A stretch of 64,000 nt of DNA, from assembly GCA_963760285.1 (NCBI GenBank), contig CAVXCI010000003.1:744001-808000 (forward strand), given 5' to 3'. The stretch comes from PALSA-278 sp963760285. Lineage in GTDB: Bacteria; Acidobacteriota; Terriglobia; Acidiferrales; UBA7541. The translations under genes and the position numbers were made by a program. The notes under the pieces are model-generated. The model was not told the origin of the DNA. It did no database searches and saw only the letters and a list, made by a program, of their open reading frames with translations. Of the stretch, positions 1 through 10,085 are shown in pieces; the stretch's first letter is position 1; each line of letters begins with the position of its first letter.

Positions 1-1
1 C

Positions 2-661
2 GAAATGATCTCGGGCGCGCGCATCGCGCTGGTGAGCGACGCCGGTATGCCCGTGGTTTCGGATCCCGGCCTGCTGGTGATTCGGCTTTGCGTCGCCAGC
101 AACATCACCGTGATTCCCGTTCCCGGACCATCGGCGCTGATCGCCGCGCTGGCCGCTTCAGGATTGCCGGTGGAGGAATTCCTCTTTGCCGGATTTCTTC
201 CCGCGCGCTCCGGAGAGCGCCGCCGCGCATTGCAGAAATATTCCGCCATGCCGCAAACGCTGATTTTTTACGAAGCGCCCCATCGTATCGCCGCCATGCT
301 GGAAGACGCTCTGGCCATCCTGGGAAATCGTTCCGCGGTAATCGCGCGGGAAATCACCAAGGCGCATGAAGAATTTCTGCGCGGGCCAATTGCGGACTTG
401 CTGGCGGATTTGCGGCGGCGTCCGCGGCGCGGCGAAATGACCGTCCTGATTGGACCACCAGAGGCCAACCAATCCGCGCCAGCGCCCAAAACCAGCAAAG
501 GACTGGCGGAGCGTGTCCTGGAAATTCAGCGTGATATGGGATTGGATAACAAGGCAGCCATCAAGCAGGCCGCGCATGAGTTTGGAATCCGGCGCCGTGA
601 AGGCTACCAACGCTGGCTGCGGGAACGCGGCGGCGAAACAGATTCTGGAAACAGCGGTTGA
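2..661 (+). CDS. rsmI: 16S rRNA (cytidine-1402-2'-O)-methyltransferase RsmI, 5'-truncated by the window edge
   Basis: The reading frame is already open at base 2, so the true start lies upstream; about 219 residues are visible of a family usually near 280. The visible part carries the RsmI/tetrapyrrole-methylase core: a DAGMPVVSDPG loop, a VPGPSALIAALAASGLP segment and a FAGFLPARSGERR segment. The C-terminal tail is arginine-rich and resembles the RsmI helical extension. RsmI uses S-adenosylmethionine to methylate the ribose of C1402 in the ribosomal P site, together with RsmH on the base. The gene stops 8 bp before the end of the convergent dusB gene. Identification is firm; only the N-terminus is missing. 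Confidence 0.93.
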   Translation, partial: EMISGARIALVSDAGMPVVSDPGLLVIRLCVASNITVIPVPGPSALIAALAASGLPVEEFLFAGFLPARSGERRRALQKYSAMPQTLIFYEAPHRIAAMLEDALAILGNRSAVIAREITKAHEEFLRGPIADLLADLRRRPRRGEMTVLIGPPEANQSAPAPKTSKGLAERVLEIQRDMGLDNKAAIKQAAHEFGIRRREGYQRWLRERGGETDSGNSG

Positions 662-669
662 AGAAGGAA

Positions 670-1654
670 TTAGTGCGCGGCGGGCACGGCCTGGAAGAAC
701 GCATCCACGCGGTCCAGAATTTCCCGCGGCGAACGCGCGGAATGCACCAGATGCCGCAGCTCCGCGCCGTTGCGGACGCCGTGCGTGAACCAGCAGGCAA
801 ACTGCTTCATCTTTCCGGCGGCGTCGGGCAGTTCCGCATCCACCAGCATCTGAAAATAGCCGGAGAGTAGTTGGTAACGGTCGGCTTCCTGCGGCTCATC
901 GTAGCGTCCCGTGGCGAAATACTGCTCCATTTGCCGAAAAATCCAGGGATTGGTCGCCGCCGCGCGGCCAATCATCACCGCATCGCAACCGGTCTCCGCA
1001 ACCATTCTCTCGGCATCCTGTGGAGTGCGCACATCTCCATTGCCAATCACGGGAATACGCACCGCCTGCTTCACGTCGCGAATAATATTCCAGTCCGCCC
1101 GGCCATTCAGGCCCTGCGCGCGCGTTCGCGGATGCACGGCGATGGCCTCCACGCCCACGTCTTCAGCCAGATGGGCCACATCCGTGGCCACAATATTATT
1201 TTCATCCCAGCCCGCGCGAATCTTCACCGTCAACGGAATGCTGACCGCCGCGCGCACCTGGCGAAGAATCTTTTCCAGCAGCGGCAAATCCCGCAGCAGG
1301 CCTGACCCGCCGCATTTGACCACTTTTTTCGCCGGACAGCCCAGGTTGATGTCCACGGTGTCGAATCCCAGGTCCTGTGTCAGCGAGGCGGCGGACGCCA
1401 TCACGCCGGGATTCGCGCCGAAAATCTGCGCGGCGATAGGATGCTCGTCCGGTTCGAATTGCAGGTAATGCAAGGTGCGGGCGGCATCACGTGTGATGCC
1501 TTCCGAGCTGGTGAACTCGGTCATCAGCAGCCCGCAGCCGCCCTGGGCGCGAATCACGCGGCGAAAAATGGTGTCGGTGACGCCGGCCATCGGCGCGAGC
1601 AGCGTCGCCGGGACGAATGGCGATGTCGCGGATGCGAAATTCAGCGGGAAACAT
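670..1654 (-). CDS. dusB: tRNA-dihydrouridine synthase (DusB type), with one apparent frameshift near the start
   Basis: This is an FMN-dependent enzyme that reduces uridines in the tRNA D-loop. The long frame starts at MAGVTDTIFRR (ATG at 1590), but DusB proteins carry about 20 residues before this point. Those residues are present in another frame: an ATG at 1654 gives FRIRDIAIRP, and the next frame continues PATLLAPMAGV. One extra base in the GGG run at 1610-1612 explains the break, so I place the real start at 1654. Visible motifs are the INLGCPAKKVVKCGGSG loop and VHPRTRAQG. It is the last gene of a minus-strand run and overlaps the upstream BlaI-like gene by 14 bp. The frameshift may be a sequencing error. 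Confidence 0.88.
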
Positions 1655-2126
1655 GGGACTCACCGGCAGGAGCGTGGGACGTGACCGTAGCGTCGTGCTT
1701 CACTGCGTGCTTCGCGGAAAGTTCCGCGCCCCAGCGGCGTTGCGCTTCGGCAACCAACGCTTCCGGCGAGCCACCGAAGAATCCTTCCACCACCTGGCGC
1801 AGCGCGCGTCCGCGAGCTTCTTCGGCGGTCAGGCTGGGCCGGTAAAGGTAGCTGCGGCCCACTTTTCGCCGCGTGACCACTCCTTTCCTCGCCAGCCGGT
1901 CCATGATGGTCATGATGGTTGTGTAGGCGCGCGGCCTGGTGGGCGCCAGCGAATCGCGGATCTGGTGGACGGTGCCTTCGCCCAGCGGCCAGAGCATGTT
2001 CATGCAGTCCAATTCCAGCGGAGCAAGCTCCAGGACGGAACGGCGATGCGCCGGAAGCGCATTATCGCCTGCCGCGGGAACTTCAATTGGGTGAGCGTCA
2101 TTCGCCAATTCAGCGCCCCTTGGCAC
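1641..2126 (-). CDS. BlaI/MecI/CopY-family winged-helix repressor
   Basis: The 161-residue protein has the BlaI-type N-terminal winged helix: LAPLELDCMNMLWP, a TVHQIRDSL helix and a YTTIMTIMDRLARKG recognition-helix region. A C-terminal dimerisation part follows. Family members repress beta-lactamase, copper or other stress operons and are usually inactivated by a membrane peptidase sensor (BlaR/MecR1, M56) encoded next door. No such sensor is visible here; the neighbours are a YhaM-like nuclease, overlapping by 17 bp, and dusB. The first 30 or so residues are not typical, so translation could start further inside, but the overlap with the upstream gene favours 2126. The target operon cannot be read from the sequence. 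Confidence 0.82.
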   Translation of the reverse strand: MPRGAELANDAHPIEVPAAGDNALPAHRRSVLELAPLELDCMNMLWPLGEGTVHQIRDSLAPTRPRAYTTIMTIMDRLARKGVVTRRKVGRSYLYRPSLTAEEARGRALRQVVEGFFGGSPEALVAEAQRRWGAELSAKHAVKHDATVTSHAPAGESHVSR

Positions 2127-3132
2127 TCTTGGCGGCGGGGTTGCCAGCCTGAGATCCGTCCGCGCCGGATTTGCCTTGCATGAATTCTTCGGCGCGCAGC
2201 ATTTCGCGGCGCAACGCGGGATTCCGCGGAGTCCAGTCCCCGTCCCCCACCGGCGCTTTCAGCGAGGCGCGGATGGACGCCATCTTGGAATCCATGTCGT
2301 CCAGATAATGCAGCAGGACCGCTTCGCGGAATTGCGGCAGCACCGGCGACCCAAACTCCATCTCGCCGTGGTGGCTGAGAATCATGTGTTCAATAAGAAT
2401 CGCCAAACGCGGCGGAAACCCGGGGATGGCGGCGACTCTGCTTTGCAAAAGCCCCACGCCGATGGTGATATGGCCGAGGAGGCGGCCTTCGTCGCTGTAG
2501 GTGATGGCCGCATCGCCGCCCAATTCCTGCGTCTTGCCGATGTCATGGAGCAGCACTCCCGCCAGCAGCAGGTCGTGATCAATATCCCTGTAATGCTGGG
2601 ACACGGCGCGCGCCAGGCCGCACAGGCTGACGATATGTTCCAGCAGCCCGCCCACGTAAGCGTGGTGCATGGTCATTGCGGCGGGGGCGCGGCGCAGTTT
2701 GGCCGCCATTTCCTGGTCGTCCAGGAAACTCAACAGCAGTTTTTGCAGCCACGGATTCTTCATGGCCGCGACTTCCGCGCGCAATTTAGAGAACAATTCG
2801 TCCACGTTCTCGCTGGTGCTGGCCACGAAATCGGCGCGGTCCAACTCACTTTCCACCACCGCCGAAATCCGCTCCAGCGTGAAATCCGGACGGTTCTGGT
2901 AAAGCTTCACGCGCCCCTGCACGCGGACGATGCTCTGCGGCTCCGCCAGCTTGGCGGCTTCCTGGAAGTCATCCCACATCTTGGCGTCAATCGAACCGGT
3001 GCGGTCCACCAGGACCAGCTGCAGCCAGCTCGAATTGCTTTTCGTGGAGGTGCGCGTTTCCCGCGAACGCACCAAAAACAGTTCGTTGACCGTCTGCCCG
3101 GGCTTCAAATCCGCCACAAAGACTTTCTTCAT
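2110..3132 (-). CDS. YhaM-like 3'-5' exoribonuclease, OB-fold plus HD domain
   Basis: The protein is 340 residues. Residues about 1-100 form an OB-type nucleic-acid-binding domain (ADLKPGQTVNELFLV, IDAKMWDDFQEAAKL, VRVQGRVKLYQNRPDF). The second half is an HD phosphohydrolase domain with MHHAYVGGLLEH, LLHDIGKTQELG and MILSHHGEMEFGS. This order matches the YhaM family of Gram-positive 3'-5' exonucleases that act on RNA and single-stranded DNA; many other phyla carry homologues. Its ATG (3132) overlaps the stop of the parvulin gene by 4 bp, which suggests translational coupling. The C-terminus is Lys/Ala/Gly-rich. Confidence 0.85.
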   Translation of the reverse strand: MKKVFVADLKPGQTVNELFLVRSRETRTSTKSNSSWLQLVLVDRTGSIDAKMWDDFQEAAKLAEPQSIVRVQGRVKLYQNRPDFTLERISAVVESELDRADFVASTSENVDELFSKLRAEVAAMKNPWLQKLLLSFLDDQEMAAKLRRAPAAMTMHHAYVGGLLEHIVSLCGLARAVSQHYRDIDHDLLLAGVLLHDIGKTQELGGDAAITYSDEGRLLGHITIGVGLLQSRVAAIPGFPPRLAILIEHMILSHHGEMEFGSPVLPQFREAVLLHYLDDMDSKMASIRASLKAPVGDGDWTPRNPALRREMLRAEEFMQGKSGADGSQAGNPAAKSAKGR

Positions 3133-4232
3133 CCCTGCCCCTTCTTGCTCTTCTTCTTTGATTTTGACGCCGGCGTATCCGCAGTGGGGGAAATTTCCTG
3201 TATGGAATCCCCGCCCGTGGCTACGGCGGCGGTGTCCACATATCCGGGCTTCACCACCACGTAACTCTCTTCCCGCAATTCCGCAAGGTACTGGCGGAGA
3301 GTGGGCTCCATCTTTTCGTTGAATAGCTTGTTGTTGATTTCCCCTTCCACTTTGTCCAGCGGCTGCTGGCCCGCGTCGTAGTGCTGATAAACCTTCAGGA
3401 TTTCCAGTCCTTTGTCCGTTTGAATGATATCCGTGATCTGGTCACGCTGCATTTTGAAAACCACATCGTCAATTTGCTTGGAGAGCTGGCCGGGCTCGTA
3501 TGTTCCAAGTTCTCCGCCTTCCGACGCGGTGGCCCCTTCCGAATGGCGCTTGGCCAGTTCGCTGAAATCCGCTCCTTCCTTCAATTTCTTCAGGATGTCG
3601 TCGGCCTTCTTCTTAATCGCGGCGATTTCTTCCGGTGTTTTCCCCTCGGTATTGAAAAATATCTCCCCCAATGCGATTTGTTCCGGCCGGACGAATTCCG
3701 CCTTGTGGTCGTCGTAGTATTTTTGAACCTCCGCGTGATCCACGGTAATCCGCGATCCCACTTCCTGGCGGATCACATCCTGCGTCAGCAGGCGGTCCCG
3801 CAACTGGTCCTTGTAATCTTCCCAGTCCTCGCCCTGCCCTTCGACTGCCTTCTGAAGCGCTTCCATGCTGGGAAGGTTGTTCTGGATGCGCACCTCGTCG
3901 AGGCGCTTCACAATATCGGTGTCCACCTTGATGTCCAGGTCCTTGGCGCGGTCCACAAGCAGCGCCTGATCAATCAAATCCCGCAGGAGATCCTTGCTCT
4001 GGTCCGCGTACTGCGTCTCCAGCTGCGTCTCTGAACAGGACTTGCAGTTATCCTGAATGGACTGATGGAGGTCCGCCTGCGCCTTCGCCAGATCAGAGCG
4101 CGTGATAATGCGATTGTTCACCCGCGCCACAATTTCTTCCACCACCTGGCCGTGCTCCTGCGCCCGGAGCATGGGGGAAAGCCCCAGGGCCAGAATAAGC
4201 AGCAGGAGTGAAGTTCCAATTCGTTTTCTCAT
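3129..4232 (-). CDS. Exported peptidyl-prolyl isomerase, SurA/PrsA-like parvulin
   Basis: The protein is 367 residues. It begins with a signal peptide (MRKRIGTSLLLLILALGL, cleavage probably after LRAQ). A SurA-N-like chaperone segment (VEEIVARVNNRIITRSDL) is followed by one parvulin domain at about residues 175-280 (EQIALGEIFF, LKEGADFSELAKRHSEG, GGELGTYEPGQL). This fits a periplasmic chaperone that helps fold outer-membrane proteins. The C-terminus is lysine-rich. It lies 27 bp downstream of mfd on the same strand and overlaps the next gene. Only one rotamase domain is present, unlike E. coli SurA with two, so I leave the symbol blank. Confidence 0.88.
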   Translation of the reverse strand: MRKRIGTSLLLLILALGLSPMLRAQEHGQVVEEIVARVNNRIITRSDLAKAQADLHQSIQDNCKSCSETQLETQYADQSKDLLRDLIDQALLVDRAKDLDIKVDTDIVKRLDEVRIQNNLPSMEALQKAVEGQGEDWEDYKDQLRDRLLTQDVIRQEVGSRITVDHAEVQKYYDDHKAEFVRPEQIALGEIFFNTEGKTPEEIAAIKKKADDILKKLKEGADFSELAKRHSEGATASEGGELGTYEPGQLSKQIDDVVFKMQRDQITDIIQTDKGLEILKVYQHYDAGQQPLDKVEGEINNKLFNEKMEPTLRQYLAELREESYVVVKPGYVDTAAVATGGDSIQEISPTADTPASKSKKKSKKGQG

Positions 4233-4259
4233 TTATACCTTCCCGATTACATTTTATAT

Positions 4260-7200
4260 CTACGCTTGTAGTTCCAGCAAGAGTTCCCTGATACTCCCCA
4301 GCAGCCCTTCTTCGCTATCCTGTTTCCATTTCAACCACAGCACGCCGCTGGGATCCAGCCGCAAATCCTTTCGCCCGCGAATCACGGAGACTAATTGTTC
4401 GGGTTTAACGAGTGTCTGCTCGTGGAATCGCACCGCCAACTCTTCCCCGCGCCGCTCCATGGACGCCACTTGCAACTTCTCCGCCAGTGATTTCAGCGAA
4501 GCGTACTCCAGCAGGTTTTCGACGCTCGCCGGGGGCGCTCCGAAGCGGTCCTCGATTTCGCGGCGCACCGCTTCCCGTTCCGCATCGTTGCCGATGCCGG
4601 CAATGCGTTTGTAGACGCGCAACCGGAGATTCTCGCTGTTGATATAAGCGGGCGGGATGCGGATATCCAGGCCCAGATTCAAAGTCACATGCAGATCCGG
4701 CGCCAGCGCCTCGCCCTTCCGCTCCGCCACGGCGCGCTCCAGCATCCGGCAGTACATGTCGAATCCCACGGCGGCCACGTGGCCGTGCTGCTCGCGTCCC
4801 AGCATATTTCCCGCGCCGCGCAATTCCAGATCCAGCGCCGCGATGCGAAATCCAGCGCCCAGCTCGCTGAACTCCTTCAGCGCGGAAAGCCGCTGCCGGG
4901 CAATGGACGAAAGCGAAGCCTCCGGAGGAACCAGAAGATAGGCGTAAGCGCGTTGATTGGAGCGTCCCACGCGCCCGCGAAGCTGGTACAACTCCGAGAG
5001 TCCAAAACGGTCCGCGCGGTTGATGATGATGGTGTTGGCCCGCGGAATGTCCAGCCCGTTTTCCACTATGGTGGTGGAGACCAGCACGTCCGCCTCGCCG
5101 CGGACAAACTTCATCATCACCTTTTCCAATTCGCCCTGGGCCATCTGCCCGTGCCCAATCACCACGCGCGCCGCCGGAACCAGCCTCTTCACCATGGCCG
5201 CGAGCGAGGTAATGGACTCCACGCGGTTGTGAACGAAGAATACCTGTCCTTGCCGGGCCATCTCCGCTTGCACCGCGCGCTGAATCACGCTCTCCTGAAA
5301 CGGCGCCACAATCGTTTGGATGGCCAGGCGGTCGCGCGGCGGCGTTTCGATGATGGACATGTCCCTCAGTCCCGCCAGCGACATGTGCAGCGTGCGGGGA
5401 ATGGGAGTCGCCGAAAGCGTGAGCACGTCCACGTTCTTCCTCATCTCCTTGATGCGCTCTTTGTGAGCCACGCCAAAGCGCTGCTCCTCGTCCACCACCA
5501 GTAATCCCAAATCGTGAAACGCCACGTCGCGCGAGAGCAGCCGATGCGTCCCGATGATGATGTCCACCTCTCCGGCTTCCAGCATTTTCAAGACTTTTTT
5601 TTGCTCCGCCGGGTTGCGAAAGCGGCTTAGCAATTCGATGCGCATCGGAAACGCCGCAAACCGCGCGCGAAACGTCTGATAGTGCTGAAACGCCAGCACC
5701 GTGGTTGGGGCCAGCACCGCCGCCTGCCGCGAATTCACCACCACCTGGAACGCCGCGCGCATGGCCACTTCCGTCTTGCCGTATCCCACATCGCCCACCA
5801 CCAGGCGGTCCATGGGCAGCGAGGAAGCCAGGTCCTTCCTGGTATCTTCGATGGCGCGCGCCTGGTCGGGAGTTTCCTCGAAATCGAAGGCGTCCTCAAA
5901 TTCATGCAGCCACGGCGAGTCGGTGGGAAAGAATATGCCCTTCGGCGGCTTTGCGATCCGCATAAAGCCCCAGCAGGTGCTGCGCCATGTCGTCCACCGA
6001 TTTGCGCACCCGGGATTTCCGCGCTTCCCAAACGCGGCTGCCCAGCCGGTCCAGCTGCGGGGCGGCCTCGCCGAGCGAGCGATAATTCTGCACCAGGTCC
6101 AACCGCGCCAATGGGACGTACAACCGCGCCTCTTCCGCATATCGCAGCAGAATAAAATCGCCCAGCGATTCCGTCCACGCCCACCTGGCGCAGTCCCTCA
6201 AATTGCCCGATGCCGTGATCCACGTGGACCACAAAATCTCCCGGCTTCAGGTCCGCAAAGTCGCCCACGAATGCCGCAAGTCGGTTGATCGCGCGCGCTT
6301 CGGCGCCGCCGCGGCTTCGACGTCGAATAGATCCTGGTAACCGAGGAGCGCCAGCGCGCACTCCGGTATCAACACGCCCTCGCCGATGGGCGCCTTCATC
6401 AGAACCACCGCGCCCGATCCGCCTATGGCCTCATCAGCCATCCGCTCGGAACTGGCGTTTTCTTCCAATTCACCCTGCCAGTAGGGCAGGCCGTATTCGC
6501 GGCAGAGATCGGCGAGGCGTTCCAGTTCGCCCCGGCTGGACGCGGCAATAAAAACGGCGAAGCCGGTTTCGATGCGGTGCCGCGCCTCGCCAATGAACGC
6601 TTCGATGTTGCCGTGGTAACGCGCCGTCGGCTGCGTTTGGAGCACTGCGGCGCTGGAATCGCCCGTTTCCAGCGCCAAACGCTCCAAGAACAGGCGCGGC
6701 GAACGAGCCAGCGCCTCGTCCCATTCCGTTTCTTCCAGAGCAAAGCGCTCCAGCGGCATATCTTCCGGCTTGCCTGCGGACGCCCAGGCATCGCGCAGCC
6801 GCGCGCGGAACGATTCCGCCGCCGCCGCGAACGACGCCGGCTCATTCAAAATTACGGCCGCCTGCGGCGTCATCTCCAGCAGGTTGGATTTTGTGGCGTG
6901 CTCAAACTCCGCGTTGAACTCCCACCCCGGCGGGAGATCCGCCAGGTTGTCGCGCCCTTCGCCGGCTTTCGGCCGGGGCACGTCGCTGAGTGAAAGCAGC
7001 GTCAGCCGTTCCAGCGGGCGCACGGAACGCTGGGTGTTGGCATCAAATTCGCGGAGAGATTCAACCGTGTCGCCGAAAAGCTCCAGGCGCGCGGGACGCG
7101 CCGCATCCGGCGAATACACGTCCACGATGCCGCCACGCAACGCAAATTGACCGGGCGATTCCACCAGCTCCACTCGCTGATATCCCGCTCCGGCCAGAAA

Positions 7201-7698
7201 TTCCAATAATTCTTCCGGCGGCACTTCCTGATCCCGCGCCAGCGAAAATGCCAGTTGCAGATAATCTTCCCGGGCGCGCAGCCGCTCCATCGCCGCTTCC
7301 GCCGGTGCGACGATCACATCCGCCTCGCCCGCCGCCCACCGCCACAAAGCCACTCCGCGCGCCATGGAAATTTCCGGATGGGGTGAAGAGTCCGTAAAGG
7401 GCAGCACTTCCCGGGCCGGCAAAATCACCACGCGCTGCGCGGGCTTATCCGCCAGGGCGCGCAGAAAAAATCGCAGCGGCTCGGCGAACTCCTCCGCTTC
7501 GCGGTTGGATTCCACCAGGCAAATGATGGGGCGGTTCAGCGATGTCGCCGCCAGCGCCGCTACCAGCGGCTTCGACGCCCCGCTCAAACCCGCCAGCCGC
7601 GCCGCGCCTCCCTGCCGCCGCATGGCGTGAAACGACGATTCCACCGCGGGCACGCGCTCCACCCGCCGCAAAAACTCCGCCACCAGGGGGAGAATCAT
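4260..7698 (-). CDS. mfd: Transcription-repair coupling factor Mfd, interrupted by three apparent frameshifts
   Basis: Mfd removes RNA polymerase stalled at DNA lesions and recruits UvrA. In order I see a UvrB-homology region from MILPLVAEFLRRVERV (ATG at 7698), the RNA-polymerase-interacting CarD-like domain (FVVHVDHGIGQFEGL), and the RecG-like helicase core with Walker A GDVGYGKTEVAMRAAF and the DEEQRFGV box. The coding frame changes near 6300, 6170 and 5940, all around the CarD-like domain, but homology continues in each new frame. Corrected length is about 1146 residues, normal for Mfd. The ATG overlaps the stop of the upstream rfaE2-like gene (ATGA). Because Mfd is otherwise full length, sequencing indels are at least as likely as real inactivation. 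Confidence 0.9.
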
Positions 7699-8171
7699 GA
7701 ACGGTTTTGCCGGACGCGCTCCACCAGGCGCGAGGTGGAATATCCGGGGACCAGCGGCAGCGAAACCACGCGCCCGCCAGCAGCTTCCACTTCCGCGCGC
7801 CCCACGATTTCGTTTTCTCCCCAGTCGCTTCCCTTGACTAGAATGTCCGGCAGCAGCGCGGCAATGAGTTGTTGGGGAGTGGGCTCGTCGAAAATCACCA
7901 CGGCATCCACGGCGGCCATGGCGGCAAGAATTTCCGCGCGTTCCTGTTCTGGAATCAAGGGGCGTTCCGGCCCCTTCACGGCACACACGCTGGCATCGCT
8001 GTTGATGCCGACAATGAGGACATCGCCGAGGGCCCGGCATTCTTCCAGCAGGCGGATGTGGCCGGGATGGAGAAGGTCAAAACAGCCGTTTGTGAACACA
8101 ATGCTCCGCCTGTCGTCCCGGCACTGGCCGGCGAAACCAAGCAGCGCTTCCCTTGAGAGCACCTGTCCCAA
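7695..8171 (-). CDS. rfaE2: RfaE2/HldE-C-like cytidylyltransferase-family nucleotidyltransferase
   Basis: The 158-residue protein has the nucleotidyltransferase signature FTNGCFDLLHPGHI and the family motif LVKGSDWGENEIVGR. This is the single-domain form of the ADP-heptose synthase C-terminal domain (RfaE2). RfaE2 transfers AMP to D-glycero-beta-D-manno-heptose-1-phosphate in the pathway to LPS heptose. The kinase partner (RfaE1) is not in the window. The stop overlaps the mfd start by 3 bp. Related proteins can use other sugars, so the substrate is inferred from the family. Confidence 0.87.
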   Translation of the reverse strand: MGQVLSREALLGFAGQCRDDRRSIVFTNGCFDLLHPGHIRLLEECRALGDVLIVGINSDASVCAVKGPERPLIPEQERAEILAAMAAVDAVVIFDEPTPQQLIAALLPDILVKGSDWGENEIVGRAEVEAAGGRVVSLPLVPGYSTSRLVERVRQNRS

Positions 8172-8305
8172 ACGGCTCGACTCATCACCGGCGTATGGCG
8201 CGCGCGATGATTCAAAAATTGTAACACGCGAGGGTAAAGCTCACGCCTGCCTGCTATCCTTTTAACGACAGCCGGCCACTCTCCTATGGCTGCATTCCAC
8301 TCTGA

Positions 8306-8314
8306 TGCTATACT
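8306..8314 (+). promoter_or_regulatory. Candidate extended -10 promoter element for the 8365 flavoprotein gene
   Basis: TGC followed by TATACT forms an extended -10 box about 50 bp before the ATG at 8365. I see no good -35 box, as is common for extended -10 promoters. The spacer 8172-8364 lies between divergent genes and also must hold the promoter of the rfaE2-mfd run, which I could not place. Confidence 0.35.
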
Positions 8315-8364
8315 GCCCGCCAGTTGCCGACAGTGTGGCTTCAACTGGGACGGGCGCGTCATTC

Positions 8365-9551
8365 ATGAAACAAGTTGCAATCGTGGGCGGGGGCCCCGCG
8401 GGGTCCCTTTGCGGCCAGCGTTTGGCCGCCGCGGGGTTTGACGTCACCCTCTTCGAGGAGCATCCCTCCTGGGAAAAGCCCTGCGGCGGCGGGTCTGACG
8501 CACAAAGCCATCGAAGCCTACCCTTCCTCCTGGAAAATCCGCTGCCGAAGCGCGAAGTACGCATCCGCGGAAATAATTTCCGGCCAGGGGCAGCGCGTGC
8601 GCTTCCATCTGGGGCACCCCATCGTTATTTATTCCCGCAAGATTTTGAACGGACTGCTGCTCGAACGCGCCCAGGCCGCCGGCTGCCGCCTCGTGGAGTC
8701 GCGCGTGACTGCCGTGGACACACAGGGCGACGCGTGCGTTTGACCGCCAAGGCCGGTGGCCACGAAGCGGACTTCGTCGTGCTCGCCTCCGGCGCGCGCA
8801 ACCGGCTCCTGCCGGAAACCACGCCCTTCGTCCGCAGGACTTGGAAATGACCCTGGGCTACTTCGCCTCCGGCGACGAGGAAACGCTCAAGGTGAAATTC
8901 CTGCCGCGGGTTTGAAGGCTACCTTTGGTCCTTCCCGCGCGCGGATCATCTCTCCGTCGGGATTTGCGGAAAGATGGCGCAGAATTCCAGCGCAGACTAT
9001 TCGCCAGCATCTGGACCGGTTCGTTACGGAAGAGGGCATCTCCACCACGAACGCGCGGTTCTACTCCCATGTTCTGCCCTCGCCGGAAATAGAAACCATT
9101 CGCCACCGTCCCGTGGCCGGCCGCAATTGGGCGCTGGCGGGAGACGCGGCCGCCTGCACGGATCCCGCCACGGGCGAAGGACTTTATTACGCGCTGCGCT
9201 CCGGTGATCTTTTGGCGCAATCGCTGATTCAGGAATTGCCGGAAACCTATCCCTTGCACCTGCGCGCCGAACTATCCGCGGAACTGGAATTCGCCGCGCG
9301 CGTCGCGCGTCTGCTTTTCCGCGGACAGTTCCTGGGCGCGCGCCGTTTCCACCCGCATGGTGCAATTCCTGCGGCGCAGCGCCACCTTTCGCGAATTGAT
9401 GCGTGACGTTTTCAGCGGCTCGCAGAACTACCGCACACTGAAGCACCGCCTCTGGCGGCAACTCGGCGCGACTCTGGCCGAAATTGCCCGCAGCCTCTTT
9501 GAAGCTCCGGAAGAGGCCCTTCCTTCTCCGCAACCGGTCCAGCGGACATGA
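8365..9551 (+). pseudogene. Geranylgeranyl-reductase-like FAD oxidoreductase, broken by about eight frameshifts
   Basis: The N-terminus MKQVAIVGGGPAGSLCG is a Rossmann FAD-binding motif, followed by FEEHPSWEKPCGGG, typical of the geranylgeranyl reductase/ChlP group of flavoproteins that saturate isoprenoid chains. Homology continues piecewise in all three frames: LTHKAIEAY, then NPLPKREVRIRGNN, HPIVIYSRKILNGLLLERA, FVVLASGARNRLLPE, TLGYFASGDEETLKVKF, GYLWSFPRADHLSVGICGK, WALAGDAAACTDPATGEG and FRELMRDVFSGSQNY. I count eight changes of frame in about 1.2 kb. The last part is the usual second FAD motif (GDAA) and a C-terminal helical tail. Corrected length is near 395 residues. The gene is either decayed or sits in a badly sequenced stretch. 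Confidence 0.75.
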
Positions 9552-9561
9552 GTCTGCATCC

Positions 9562-9590
9562 GGCGCGCGCACTCAAATAAAGCACGCGCC
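9562..9590. terminator. Hairpin between convergent genes, candidate bidirectional terminator
   Basis: GGCGCGCGC (9562-9570) pairs with GCACGCGCC (9582-9590) with one mismatch around an 11-nt loop. It lies between the stop of the flavoprotein gene and the convergent XRE gene. There is no clean T-tract, so factor-independent termination is uncertain. Confidence 0.35.
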
Positions 9591-9627
9591 ATCCTGCAAA
9601 ATAAAAACACTTGTCTGGAAATTTAGA

Positions 9628-10085
9628 TCAGGGCCGCCGCGCCGTGGCTGGTTTTCGTCCTGCCGGCGTTTCCGCCATCTTGCGAATCATCGCCAGCACC
9701 AGTTTCTTATCGTCATCGGATAATGTATTGCTATAGCGCCGGATTTCCGCGAGAAAGCGAATCTCCTCCGCGGACAGCTCTCCCAGGACGCGGCGTGTCT
9801 CGCGGTCCTGCGGCGTGTCTGTCCGGGGAAGAAATCCGCCAGGCTGATTTCCATGGCCTCGGCGATTTTCGCCAGTGTCTCCAGGGACGGCACTGTGTGC
9901 CCGTTCTCCACGCGCGAAAGATAACAGCGCAGAAGTCCGGTGCGCTTTTCGATGTCTCCCTGAGACAACCCACGGTCGCCCCGGTAGGACCGAATCACTT
10001 CTCCAATATGTACTTTGGGTTTTTCTTTTGGCACGCGCTCGCTGCTCCAGTCGCCCCCGCATGATTTTACGCAGGCATTATCCAC
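9628..10085 (-). CDS. XRE-family helix-turn-helix regulator, one apparent frameshift
   Basis: The N-terminal half is a classic XRE DNA-binding domain (EVIRSYRGDRGLSQGDIEKR, then LLRCYLSRVENGHTVPS and LETLAKIAEAMEISLADFF). After LADFF the frame changes near 9830 and continues as TDTPQDRETRRVLGEL and FLAEIRRYSNTLSDDDKKLV, a helical C-terminus. The ATG at 10085 has no visible ribosome site; a GTG at 10034 (giving VPKEKPKVHIGEV) has GGAG 9-12 bases upstream and may be the real start. It is divergent from the respiratory operon across a 369-bp spacer, so control of that operon is possible but unproven. Confidence 0.72.
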
